Of a DNA stretch of 64,000 nucleotides, positions 9,869-18,667 are shown one piece after another. Numbering within the stretch: the stretch's first letter is position 1; every line of letters begins with the position of its first letter. This DNA is from Paludibacteraceae bacterium (lineage in GTDB: Bacteria > Bacteroidota > Bacteroidia > Bacteroidales > Paludibacteraceae), in contig JAFYZR010000155.1 of assembly GCA_017557345.1 (NCBI GenBank), positions 62,001 through 126,000 of the forward strand, written 5' to 3'. The notes beneath the pieces are model-generated. The model made no database searches and was not told the DNA's origin. It saw only the letters and a program-made list of their open reading frames with translations. Position numbers and translations under genes: made by a program.

Positions 9869-9945
9869 GGTGTACGGTGTACGGTGTAGGGTGTACGGTG
9901 TACGGTGTACGGTGTACGGTGTACAGTGTAGGGTGTACAGTGTAC
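9869..9945. repeat. GGTGTAC heptamer array, 11 units
   Basis: Eleven contiguous 7-bp units with consensus GGTGTAC; variants are GGTGTAG (two-base-end change, third unit), AGTGTAG, GGTGTAC and AGTGTAC near the right end. The array directly follows the terminator. A short open frame that crosses it is only the translation of the repeat. Confidence 0.95.
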
Positions 9946-10063
9946 GGAACCTTTGTTATCGACGAAGGCGGAACGAGTTTGGCGGACTCCAGTCCCGCGA
10001 AGGCAAAACGGTCTCCGAAATCAAATTTCGGTGCAGCCCAAAGGCCGGCAGAAACAAAATTTT
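9946..10063. other. Non-coding spacer with a perfect hairpin
   Basis: This stretch between the heptamer array and the MATE stop codon holds no gene. It contains one perfect 7-bp inverted repeat, CCGAAAT (10015-10021) and ATTTCGG (10025-10031) with a CAA loop. There is no T run next to it, so it is not a normal intrinsic terminator; it may be a 3' end stabiliser for the MATE message. Confidence 0.45.
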
Positions 10064-11389
10064 CTATTTCAACTCAAATCGTGCATGGGCGAGGCGGTGG
10101 CAGAGGGCAATGAGTGCCGCTTCCATCGCATAAGCGATGAGATAGCTGTACCAGAGCTGTTCGGGTGCCCATTTGGCCATTGCCCACAACACCGGGATAA
10201 CGGTCAGCGAGAGAGCCATGGAGATGAAAAGCGCGATCTTATGATAACCGTACAGCTTGTAAACAATCATCAGCACGTAGATATAACAGAAAGGCATAAA
10301 ACTCAAGGCGAAAATCCTCAACGCCCGAACACTCTCGTCAATCAGGTCCTGCTCATCCGCGCCGAAGAAACGGGTCACTTCCTCAGGGAAAAGCCAAATG
10401 CCGACACACGTAACGAGCATGGCAATCGTGATGAATCGGAACGACTTGCGTATAACCATCTTAAACGCTTCGTTATCGCCTTTGCCCACTTGTATGGAGC
10501 CGAGCGACTGCATGGTGCGGCAAGTGCCAGATAGAAAGAGATTATAGATATAAAGGAGATTCATGCAGACGGAGAAAGCAAAGATGCCCACGCGTCCCAT
10601 GGAATGGAGTACAATACTATTCGCGCAATACATCAAGGCCGTGAGGCAGATGGATGCCATGGCCAACGGCAAACCCTGGGAGAGAATGTTGCGGAAGAGG
10701 TTTGATGTTTGATGTTGGACGTTTATACGTAGATGGAGGTGGTTGTCTTTGTAGAAATAATGCCTGCACATGATGGCAATGCCGACTAAGTGGCCGATGA
10801 CAGTAGCCACAGATGAACCGGTGATGCCCCAGCCGCAGAATCGGATGAAAACGATGTCCAGGCAAAGATTGACTACATTATCGATGACGATGGCCAGTGA
10901 GACCAGTTTGGGACTGCCGTCCACACCAATCATCATGTTGATGCACCAGAAAATCATGTATGCCGGTGCGCCGAGTAACACGATGCGCAGGTAGTCGTTG
11001 GCCAGCGGGAAGAGGCTTTCATCTTTGCACAGCCAACCAGCAACCGTTTCCGGCATGACCAGTCCGAGGACCGTCAAGAGTACGCCGATGATCACACTCG
11101 CATAGAACGAAAGCGAATAGATAGCTGACGCACCTTCCGTGTTCTTCTTCCCGAGTTCCATCCCCACGAGCATGGCGGCACCCGTGGCCACAAGCATGCT
11201 GAGCGTGAACATGAACTGCGTGACGGGCTTGGTAAGGTTAATCGCACTCACACCGTCCTCGCCAATCAGATGACCCACGATAATCGAGTCCACCACGTTA
11301 CCCAGACATGCCGAGAGGGCAATGAGAATAGACGATAAAAGGAACAGCCAGAACTCCTTGTTAAATGCCTTCTTTTCTTCCGAAATCAT
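10064..11389 (-). CDS. MATE family multidrug/metabolite exporter
   Basis: A 441-residue integral membrane protein with about 12 hydrophobic segments in the two-fold pattern of MATE transporters (LGNVVDSIIVGHLIG early, GWGITGSSVATVIGH in the middle). Family members are antiporters that expel small organic molecules across the inner membrane using H+ or Na+. I chose ATG 11389 (MISEEKKAFNK): a longer frame opens at 11479, but it overlaps the NRPS 3' end and adds a segment unlike the family. With this start it begins 7 bp after the NRPS stop codon. The position, immediately downstream of the NRPS and co-directional, suggests export of the NRPS product, which is an inference. Confidence 0.88.
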   Translation of the reverse strand: MISEEKKAFNKEFWLFLLSSILIALSACLGNVVDSIIVGHLIGEDGVSAINLTKPVTQFMFTLSMLVATGAAMLVGMELGKKNTEGASAIYSLSFYASVIIGVLLTVLGLVMPETVAGWLCKDESLFPLANDYLRIVLLGAPAYMIFWCINMMIGVDGSPKLVSLAIVIDNVVNLCLDIVFIRFCGWGITGSSVATVIGHLVGIAIMCRHYFYKDNHLHLRINVQHQTSNLFRNILSQGLPLAMASICLTALMYCANSIVLHSMGRVGIFAFSVCMNLLYIYNLFLSGTCRTMQSLGSIQVGKGDNEAFKMVIRKSFRFITIAMLVTCVGIWLFPEEVTRFFGADEQDLIDESVRALRIFALSFMPFCYIYVLMIVYKLYGYHKIALFISMALSLTVIPVLWAMAKWAPEQLWYSYLIAYAMEAALIALCHRLAHARFELK

Positions 11390-11396
11390 AGTTTGC

Positions 11397-14300
11397 TTAT
11401 TCAAAAAATCCGAATCCTCCAATGGCCGTGAGCATGCGCTCAACGTAGTCCCAAGAGGTAGGCGACCATGCGAAACCAAGGCGGTAGAGCACTTGCGTCG
11501 TATAGTCGTTGTCGCGCTTTACATCCGCGGTCTTCTGTCCGTGCCCCATGTCTTTGTAAGCGAGTAGGGCCGACAACTGCTTGGCTTTCTGCGGGTCACT
11601 GCCGGCTTCGTCAATGGCCTTCTGGAACTCTTCCTGCTCCACGAACCGGATGCCTTTGCCTATCGATTTCAGTTCTGCCAGCACATCTCCGAGGAACTGG
11701 CTGTGAATGTTATAGGGGTGGAAGACAGTGCAATCTTTCGGCGTGGTAGCCAGGAGAACGATCGCTTGCGCCACCTCGTTGATAGGCGAGAATTCCACGT
11801 TCTTATTCCGCATGTCGAACGGGCAGCAACCTAGCATCTGGTACACGCGAATACGCCCCATAAATGAGTTGGTAGAGAAATTCGCCTGGAATTCTCCATC
11901 CGTAGAACGTGCAGCGAGATTACCCACACGCATGATCTTCGCATTCAAGCCGTGCAGGGCAATGGCATCCAGAATAATGCGCTCCGCAATATATTTTGAA
12001 TAAATATATTGATTGCCCAGGTATTGCCCCATGAACAGCCGCTGCTCCGTATAAACATCGTCCTTGATCTCTCCGACCCACAGTCCTCGCGTGCTCGCCG
12101 TGGAGATGTGAATGAGCTTGGCTCCGTTCTTGATACAGAACTCTACGCACCGCTGTGCCCCGCCGATGTTCACGTCCTCTATCTCCGTTCCCTCGCTGAA
12201 ATGCTTGACGATGGCCGCGCAGTTGAAAACGGTGTTGATGGCCGCTTCATTGATAACAGGCAGTTGCGTCAGATCTTCCGTCACATCGCCCAATACCACA
12301 TGGAGCCGCTTGCCGAAGAGTTCTTCGAACGCGCTTGAGAAATAATAGAAGAGCAAGGTGCGCAGACGGCTTTCCGCGGCCTGTACGGTCTTACCGCGAA
12401 CGAGACAGTAAATATGCTCGGCCTTGGAATCAATCAGTTCGCGGAGGATGTGAATGCCCAGATAACCCGTAGCGCCCGTAAGCAGTACATTGCCCAATTC
12501 TTGCCGCTCACCGTTACGGAACGAGAGGAGGTTATTGCGTTGCAATAAATTATTGATAGCCGTATAGTCGAAGTTCGTCACTTCCTTGGTCGTCGGATCC
12601 ATTTCCTCATCGACCGTCTCACCCGTTATCAGTTGCGCGAGTTTGCGCGGAGTGGGGTTGGCAAACACATCGCCGTAGGCCACGTGCAGGCCGGCTTTAT
12701 CCGCCTCGATGATAACCCGTGTAACTACCAGGGATGTACCGCCCAGTTCAAAGAAATTATCGGTTGCTCCTACTTTGTCGAGCTGCAGTATGGATGCGAA
12801 GATGTCACAGAAAGTCCGTTCCGTTTCGTTCACAGGCGCCGTGTACGCCGAGCTGATGGCTAATTGCGGTTCCGGCAGAGCCTTGACATCGGTCTTGCCA
12901 TTGGGGGTCATCGGCATTTCCTTGAGTTGCAGATAGGCTGTGGGGACCATATATTGCGTCAGGCTGCGAGAGATCTCCGCTTTCAAGGCGTCCGGGGCGA
13001 TCTCGCGGTCCGCCGTGTAATAAGCGCACAGGTGCTCTTTGTCGTTCAGCTTGCGGATGAGAATGACTACTTTCTTCATGCCTTCCACTTTCAGCATTAC
13101 GTTCTCAATCTCGCCCAACTCGATACGCAGACCACGCAGTTTGATCTGATGGTCGGTACGCCCAAGGATAATCACATTGCCGTCAGGCAGCCATTTGGCG
13201 TAATCACCGGATTTGTAGATGCGCTCGCCGTGATAATCCACAAAACGCTCACGGGTCATCTCATCGAGATTATTGTAACCCTTTGCCACACCTCGTCCGC
13301 CGATGTACAGTTCACCCACTACGCCTGCCGGCAACTCATTGCCGTCTGTATCTACGATAAACTCCTTGACATTCAATTGCGGCTTGCCGACAGTAACGAT
13401 TTTCGCGTTCGTCAGTTCCGCATTATTTGAAGCCACCGTGATCTCCGTAGGACCATAACAGTTGAAGATACGGGCTTTGGTTACCGCGCGTAACTGGGAG
13501 AGCAACTGATCGGAGAATTTCTCTCCTCCGGCACGGCAAATCTTCACCTGGCTGATGGCTTGGCAGAAATCATCGCTTGTGAGCCATGTTTGCCAACGGG
13601 AAGGAGTACCGCTTACCATGTTGATGCGTTGCTGCTTGATCAGTTGCGCCAAATCCAGCGGGTTATTGGCCTGTTCTTCCGTAGCGACAATCAGCGTTTT
13701 TCCGTTATAATAAGCCATTCCAATGTCTTGCAGAGCTGCATCGAACGAGATCGTGGTGACGCTCATGATGCGCGTGGCATCCGTTAACACGGCGTTGGCG
13801 AAGACGTTTGCCGGGTGCCCGTACAGATAGTTGCATATACCTTCGTGGCGTAGCATAACACCCTTTGGCCGGCCGGTAGAACCACTGGTATAAATAAGGT
13901 ACGCGAGGTTATCCGGGGTAAGGCCGACAGCCAACGGCTCATCGGTGATGGGTGACTGCAGCAGTTCCTCCGCCAGTTCCGGTGTGATGATCATTTTTGC
14001 TTCACTATCCTCCAAAATCAGTTTGACACGATCGGCAGGGTAGTCGGGATCGCAAGGGATATAGGCCGCACCGGCTTTGAGCACGCCAAACAAAGAAAGG
14101 ATAAGACGGCTGGTACGCGGTAGTAAGAGTGCGATACGATCGCCTGTTTGTACACCGCGCTGCCTCAGTCCATGGGCAATGCGGCTGGTCAGTTCATCCA
14201 TTTCCCGATAGGTGTAGGTCGCATCACAGGCAACCAAGGCTTCCTGGTCAGGCTGTTTCTTAGCGAAATAAGTGATACAATCATGGAAGAACGTAAACGG

Positions 14301-17300
14301 CGCATCGCCGGTAGCCACTTGCCGCAAGTGAGAGAGCTCCTCTTCCTGGTTAGGACTGACGATAGACAGCTGGCGGACTTTCGTTTGCGGCTGAGCAATC
14401 ATGCGCTCTGCTACCGCTACAATACTCTCCGCCAAACCTTGCCCGACACGTGCCGAATAACGTGCGTCATCGTATTGCACTACCACACCGCGGGACTCAA
14501 TCTTGATATTAATAGGGAACTTAGGCACATTCAACTCCAGCAATTCCTGTGCAATGGATTGTCCCTGCACGGTATATTCGGATACGACGCCCACTTGGTA
14601 TGCATAAGCGATGGACGGTGTAAAACCGAAATCGGTAGCAATGCGGGCAAAAGGATAGTCCTCGTGGCGCAGTGTTTCATCAAACGTCCGGCTTACCTGT
14701 TGCAGATAGTTCGTCACCGATGTATCGTCAATCTGCAGCGCCAGAGCAAGGGTGTTGACGAACATGCCAATCGTGTCAGCAATCTTCAGATTAGCCCTGC
14801 CGCTACTGATGGTACTTAGATAAACCTCACGATTGTTGGTGTAGCGCGAAACGACATATCCGACCGCCGCCAGGAATAGATGCGCCGGGGTGATTAAGGA
14901 CGATTGCTGCACGTTTAATACCGCCAGTTGTGCATTGATTTTCTCAGTATCAAACGGACAAACGGCTTCGCCGATAAATCCCTGATTGTCAGTCTTCGGT
15001 AAGTCTGCAGGGATTTCACTGGCTCCCTCGCAGGTTTGCAGTTTTTCTTTGAAGAAAGCCTGCGCCGCTTTGAATTCATCGCTCTCAGTGGCTTTTTGCT
15101 GGTCAACGACAAAATTCAGATAAGTGTAATCTTCTTTCTCAATGGCGTTCCCTTCCAGGGCCGCATTGATCTGGCGAATAAACAGGTCCGTAGAGCCACC
15201 ATCAAAAACCAAGTGGTGAACGTCCATCAGCAAGTGGACTCCACTTTCGGTTTTTACTACTTCCAGACGGTACAGCGGCGGCTTCTGCAGATTAAACGGC
15301 CGGACAAACTCATTCTTATAAGCAGCCAGCTGCTCGTCCGTCATCTCAGAAACAGGTACTTTCACCGGTACACGGTTGTCCAGCGTTTGTATAATGGTGT
15401 CCCCCTCCGTGGAGAAATGCACACTCAATTCAGGGTGAGCCTCTACCACTTGCTTAGCCACTGCAGCCAGTTGCTCCGCCTTTATACCGGTCGGATAATG
15501 CAGCAGGTACGGAATATTATAGATGGTGGAAGTAGGGTTCTTCAGGCACTCAAAATAAACACCGAGTTGGGCAAAAGACAAAGGACTACTGATATTTTCA
15601 GGCTGCTTGGTGGTGTTATTCGCATGGTTATCCAGAGGATCTTTGCCTGTGAGCAGGTGTGCGAGGATTTCATTTTCGATACTTTGTATCGATCCTCCCT
15701 TGACAAGTGCCTTGGAATCGAGCGCCACACCAAAACGTTTGTTGACTTGTACGGCCAGTTTGATTGCAGAGATGGACGTTAATCCGACATACCCGAGCAC
15801 GGTTGTGATGCCAAAATCCTCATTGTTTACAATCTTGGCAATCATTTCGTGCAGTTCTTTTTCCAGCATATTCAATGGAGCGCTCTCTACGTTTGTTTCC
15901 TGCGTCTCGGCTTTTCGTTCAGGGGTAGGAAGTGCTTTCTTATTGACTTTCTGATTCTGATTCAAAGGAATCTTGTCTATCTGCATGGTTACCGCCGGTA
16001 CCATGTAGGGCGGTTTTTGCTCCAATATGAACGCATTCAACGCCTCGATGTCAATGGCTTGATCGCTGACAATATACGCAGCTACAAACTTCCCACCGCC
16101 TTCTTCATCAAAGGCTTGCACGGTAACGTCTTTAATGCCTTCGAATGACCGAATAACCGACTCAATCTCTTTGAGTTCAATGCGGAAACCACGAATCTTG
16201 ACCTGTCCGTCCCGTCTGCCGACAAATTGTAAATTGCCGTCCGGTAAGTACCGTACAACATCGCCCGTTTTATAAATGCGTGTATAGCCGGGTTCATCCG
16301 TAAAGGGGTTTTTGATATACACCTCAGCCGTCTTTTCCGGCCGATTAAGGTAACCGCGACTGACTTGTGGACCTGCAATCCATAATTCACCCGAAGCACC
16401 TACCGGCATACGATGACCTTGCGGGTCCACTATGTAGAGACGCGAATTCTCCACTACCTTACCGATAGGAATATTTTTCTCCTTCTTGGTTACCGGATAA
16501 TAGGTGATAAAACAAATTGTTTCCGTAGGTCCATAGCCATTGAAGAAGCGATAACGCGGTACATTTACGTCAACCAGTTTCTCTCCTCCTGTCATGAATG
16601 CCTGCAGCGAATGGTTGTCAATGTCGTTGACGAATTGGCGAGCTACTTGGGTAGTCATAAACGAATGCGTTATACCATTCTGCTCGAAATAATCATTGAG
16701 TGCGACGAGGTCAAACCGTAACTCTTCCGGAATGATATACACCGTTCCTCCCGCATAAAGTGTAGCCCATAATTCCATTGTGGACGCGTCAAAACCAAAA
16801 CTGGCATACGCGCCCCATTTGGTTTGCTCGGTTATCCCTCCGGCTTTTACCTGCATGGCGCAGAAAGCAGTCAGGTTGCGCTGCTCCAGCATAACGCCTT
16901 TGGGCACGCCTGTAGAACCGGAAGTATATAGGAGGATGAAGAGGTTGTCAGGACGCGGTGCACTTGCTGTCAGATCCTTACTGTCCTTTAGATTTTTTAT
17001 GTCTTTGGTAAGTAATACATCTCCCTTGTATTCATTGACAATGGAGCGCAATTCTTCGTCTGCGATAAGCAGTTGTGCGTTTGCGTCCTTCATCATGAAA
17101 TTCAACCGTTCAGCAGGGTAGGTGGCATCAAGAGGTTGATAAGCACACCCGGCTTTCATAACGCCTAACGAGGCAATCACCATCCATTCGCAGCGAGGGA
17201 TTAAGATAGATACCACATCCTCACGTCCCAGCCCTTTTGATGCGACATACGTAGCAATCCGGTCGCTTATCTCATCCACCTCACGGAAAGTATATTGATT

Positions 17301-18656
17301 GTCCTTATAAACAACGGCAATCTTATCCGGGGTGGCCTGGACATGACGACGGAAGATAGACACAATGGTTTGACTGTCGTCGTATTCAACAAAGCGCTCA
17401 TTGAAACTATCCAATAATGCCACTTGTGCCGGAGTGGATAATGTAATGTCCCGCAAATACTTCTCACTTAAAAAACCTTTCACTACAGCCTCGTAGCTCT
17501 CGAGGAATTGAGCGATCAAACTCTCTGAATATTCGTTACTGTTATACTCCGCTTTCACTTGATAATGCCCGTTCAGAATAAAGGCTTTCAAATAAAGCGA
17601 GTCACTCAGTGTACTATTGCACAAACGAATGGTCTTCATTGGTTTTCCGCACAATTGTTCATCCGCAAATAGTAAACCATGCCAAACAAACGCTGAATTG
17701 CTTTGCAATGTTATGTCATGCACCAGATCACTGAAAGAATATATATCATGCTGACGGCAACCACTCATTTGCTCTTGGCCCGCTTTAAGGAAGTCTAATA
17801 CGGTTGTCTCATTGTCAAACTTGGCATATACCGGCAGTGTTTTAACGGTCATGCCAACGGAGTGCATAAAACGTTTGTCCGTTCGGCCATTGTAAACGGT
17901 GGTGAAAAGCGACTCTTGTTCGTTGTTGTATTTAGCTAACAGAAAACTATAGGCCGTCGTGAAGAAATTGCTTTTGAAAATACCATTATCTTTGCAGAAA
18001 GTGTCCACTTGCTCCATTTCAATATCGAGCGTACGAACCATACTGGCTTCACTATGCTCAGGAACTTCCTTATCCGGTAGCAATGGAGTATAACATTCAC
18101 TGCAATCAAAGTTCTGCGCGTACCATTGTTTGCCTTCTTCAAAAGCAGTTGTTTGACGAGCTTTTGCTTCTTCTAAGGCTACTTGAGCCATCGTTAACTC
18201 TTCCGGCAAAAGGGTGTCACCATGGTAAGCTTTATCTACATCCCCAAGCATCACTTTCAGTGTAGTACCATCGCCAATGAGATGATGGATATCAAGGAAG
18301 AAATAGAAATGCTCTTTGTCGCGCAGTAACCGAATATGGAACAATCGGTCTTTAAGAATATCGAAAGGCACGATTAGTTTTTTCTTTTCAGCCTCGATGT
18401 CTTGGATTGTTTCGCATTGAATATGGAACTCTCCGCTTTCTACAATCTGTACCGGTTCTCCCTCTGCATCTAATTCAATGCGCGTAAAGAGCGTGGGGTG
18501 ATTATTCACCGCGGCTTTAATGGCGCTACATAGTTTATCTACATCAAGGCTTCCGTCTAAGACATACAGGTACGGAAGGTTATAACACGGCTCTCCTTGC
18601 TGTTGTAAGCACTCTACATACAAACCGTATTGTGCTCTCGATAATGGTGCTTTCAT
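11397..18656 (-). CDS. Two-module NRPS with terminal reductase (C-A-T-C-A-T-R)
   Basis: A 2419-residue nonribosomal peptide synthetase. Domains in order: condensation C1 (HHLIGDG near residue 124); adenylation A1 (YTSGSTGVPKG near 577, GYGPTE near 700); carrier T1 (Ser in GLTSISAI near 960); C2 (HHLVFDG near 1145); A2 (YTSGSTGRPKG near 1591, CYGPTE near 1735); T2 (GGTSL near 1973); and a thioester-reductase domain with GATGYLG near 2062 and a YxxxK pair near 2219. Both C domains keep HHxxxDG. There is no thioesterase, so release should be by NAD(P)H reduction to an aldehyde. A starting C domain suggests N-acylation of the first residue. Family precedent: two-module reductase-ending NRPSs, including ones from gut bacteria, make dipeptide aldehydes that can close to pyrazinones. 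Aligning by eye to GrsA, pocket residues read D A M F M G G C F (A1) and D A Q S C A C V A (A2); I do not assign substrates. No phosphopantetheinyl transferase is in the window. Confidence 0.95.
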   Translation of the reverse strand: MKAPLSRAQYGLYVECLQQQGEPCYNLPYLYVLDGSLDVDKLCSAIKAAVNNHPTLFTRIELDAEGEPVQIVESGEFHIQCETIQDIEAEKKKLIVPFDILKDRLFHIRLLRDKEHFYFFLDIHHLIGDGTTLKVMLGDVDKAYHGDTLLPEELTMAQVALEEAKARQTTAFEEGKQWYAQNFDCSECYTPLLPDKEVPEHSEASMVRTLDIEMEQVDTFCKDNGIFKSNFFTTAYSFLLAKYNNEQESLFTTVYNGRTDKRFMHSVGMTVKTLPVYAKFDNETTVLDFLKAGQEQMSGCRQHDIYSFSDLVHDITLQSNSAFVWHGLLFADEQLCGKPMKTIRLCNSTLSDSLYLKAFILNGHYQVKAEYNSNEYSESLIAQFLESYEAVVKGFLSEKYLRDITLSTPAQVALLDSFNERFVEYDDSQTIVSIFRRHVQATPDKIAVVYKDNQYTFREVDEISDRIATYVASKGLGREDVVSILIPRCEWMVIASLGVMKAGCAYQPLDATYPAERLNFMMKDANAQLLIADEELRSIVNEYKGDVLLTKDIKNLKDSKDLTASAPRPDNLFILLYTSGSTGVPKGVMLEQRNLTAFCAMQVKAGGITEQTKWGAYASFGFDASTMELWATLYAGGTVYIIPEELRFDLVALNDYFEQNGITHSFMTTQVARQFVNDIDNHSLQAFMTGGEKLVDVNVPRYRFFNGYGPTETICFITYYPVTKKEKNIPIGKVVENSRLYIVDPQGHRMPVGASGELWIAGPQVSRGYLNRPEKTAEVYIKNPFTDEPGYTRIYKTGDVVRYLPDGNLQFVGRRDGQVKIRGFRIELKEIESVIRSFEGIKDVTVQAFDEEGGGKFVAAYIVSDQAIDIEALNAFILEQKPPYMVPAVTMQIDKIPLNQNQKVNKKALPTPERKAETQETNVESAPLNMLEKELHEMIAKIVNNEDFGITTVLGYVGLTSISAIKLAVQVNKRFGVALDSKALVKGGSIQSIENEILAHLLTGKDPLDNHANNTTKQPENISSPLSFAQLGVYFECLKNPTSTIYNIPYLLHYPTGIKAEQLAAVAKQVVEAHPELSVHFSTEGDTIIQTLDNRVPVKVPVSEMTDEQLAAYKNEFVRPFNLQKPPLYRLEVVKTESGVHLLMDVHHLVFDGGSTDLFIRQINAALEGNAIEKEDYTYLNFVVDQQKATESDEFKAAQAFFKEKLQTCEGASEIPADLPKTDNQGFIGEAVCPFDTEKINAQLAVLNVQQSSLITPAHLFLAAVGYVVSRYTNNREVYLSTISSGRANLKIADTIGMFVNTLALALQIDDTSVTNYLQQVSRTFDETLRHEDYPFARIATDFGFTPSIAYAYQVGVVSEYTVQGQSIAQELLELNVPKFPINIKIESRGVVVQYDDARYSARVGQGLAESIVAVAERMIAQPQTKVRQLSIVSPNQEEELSHLRQVATGDAPFTFFHDCITYFAKKQPDQEALVACDATYTYREMDELTSRIAHGLRQRGVQTGDRIALLLPRTSRLILSLFGVLKAGAAYIPCDPDYPADRVKLILEDSEAKMIITPELAEELLQSPITDEPLAVGLTPDNLAYLIYTSGSTGRPKGVMLRHEGICNYLYGHPANVFANAVLTDATRIMSVTTISFDAALQDIGMAYYNGKTLIVATEEQANNPLDLAQLIKQQRINMVSGTPSRWQTWLTSDDFCQAISQVKICRAGGEKFSDQLLSQLRAVTKARIFNCYGPTEITVASNNAELTNAKIVTVGKPQLNVKEFIVDTDGNELPAGVVGELYIGGRGVAKGYNNLDEMTRERFVDYHGERIYKSGDYAKWLPDGNVIILGRTDHQIKLRGLRIELGEIENVMLKVEGMKKVVILIRKLNDKEHLCAYYTADREIAPDALKAEISRSLTQYMVPTAYLQLKEMPMTPNGKTDVKALPEPQLAISSAYTAPVNETERTFCDIFASILQLDKVGATDNFFELGGTSLVVTRVIIEADKAGLHVAYGDVFANPTPRKLAQLITGETVDEEMDPTTKEVTNFDYTAINNLLQRNNLLSFRNGERQELGNVLLTGATGYLGIHILRELIDSKAEHIYCLVRGKTVQAAESRLRTLLFYYFSSAFEELFGKRLHVVLGDVTEDLTQLPVINEAAINTVFNCAAIVKHFSEGTEIEDVNIGGAQRCVEFCIKNGAKLIHISTASTRGLWVGEIKDDVYTEQRLFMGQYLGNQYIYSKYIAERIILDAIALHGLNAKIMRVGNLAARSTDGEFQANFSTNSFMGRIRVYQMLGCCPFDMRNKNVEFSPINEVAQAIVLLATTPKDCTVFHPYNIHSQFLGDVLAELKSIGKGIRFVEQEEFQKAIDEAGSDPQKAKQLSALLAYKDMGHGQKTADVKRDNDYTTQVLYRLGFAWSPTSWDYVERMLTAIGGFGFFE

Positions 18657-18667
18657 ATAGTGTGTTT

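Noticed and set aside
9744..10534. Overlapping short frames through the GGTGTAC array
   Set aside because: They translate the heptamer repeat (VYGVRC-like) and non-coding spacer; no family, no start context.
11390..11479. Longer N-terminus for the MATE protein
   Set aside because: It would overlap the NRPS 3' end by 80 bp and adds residues unlike the family; ATG 11389 sits 7 bp after the NRPS stop.
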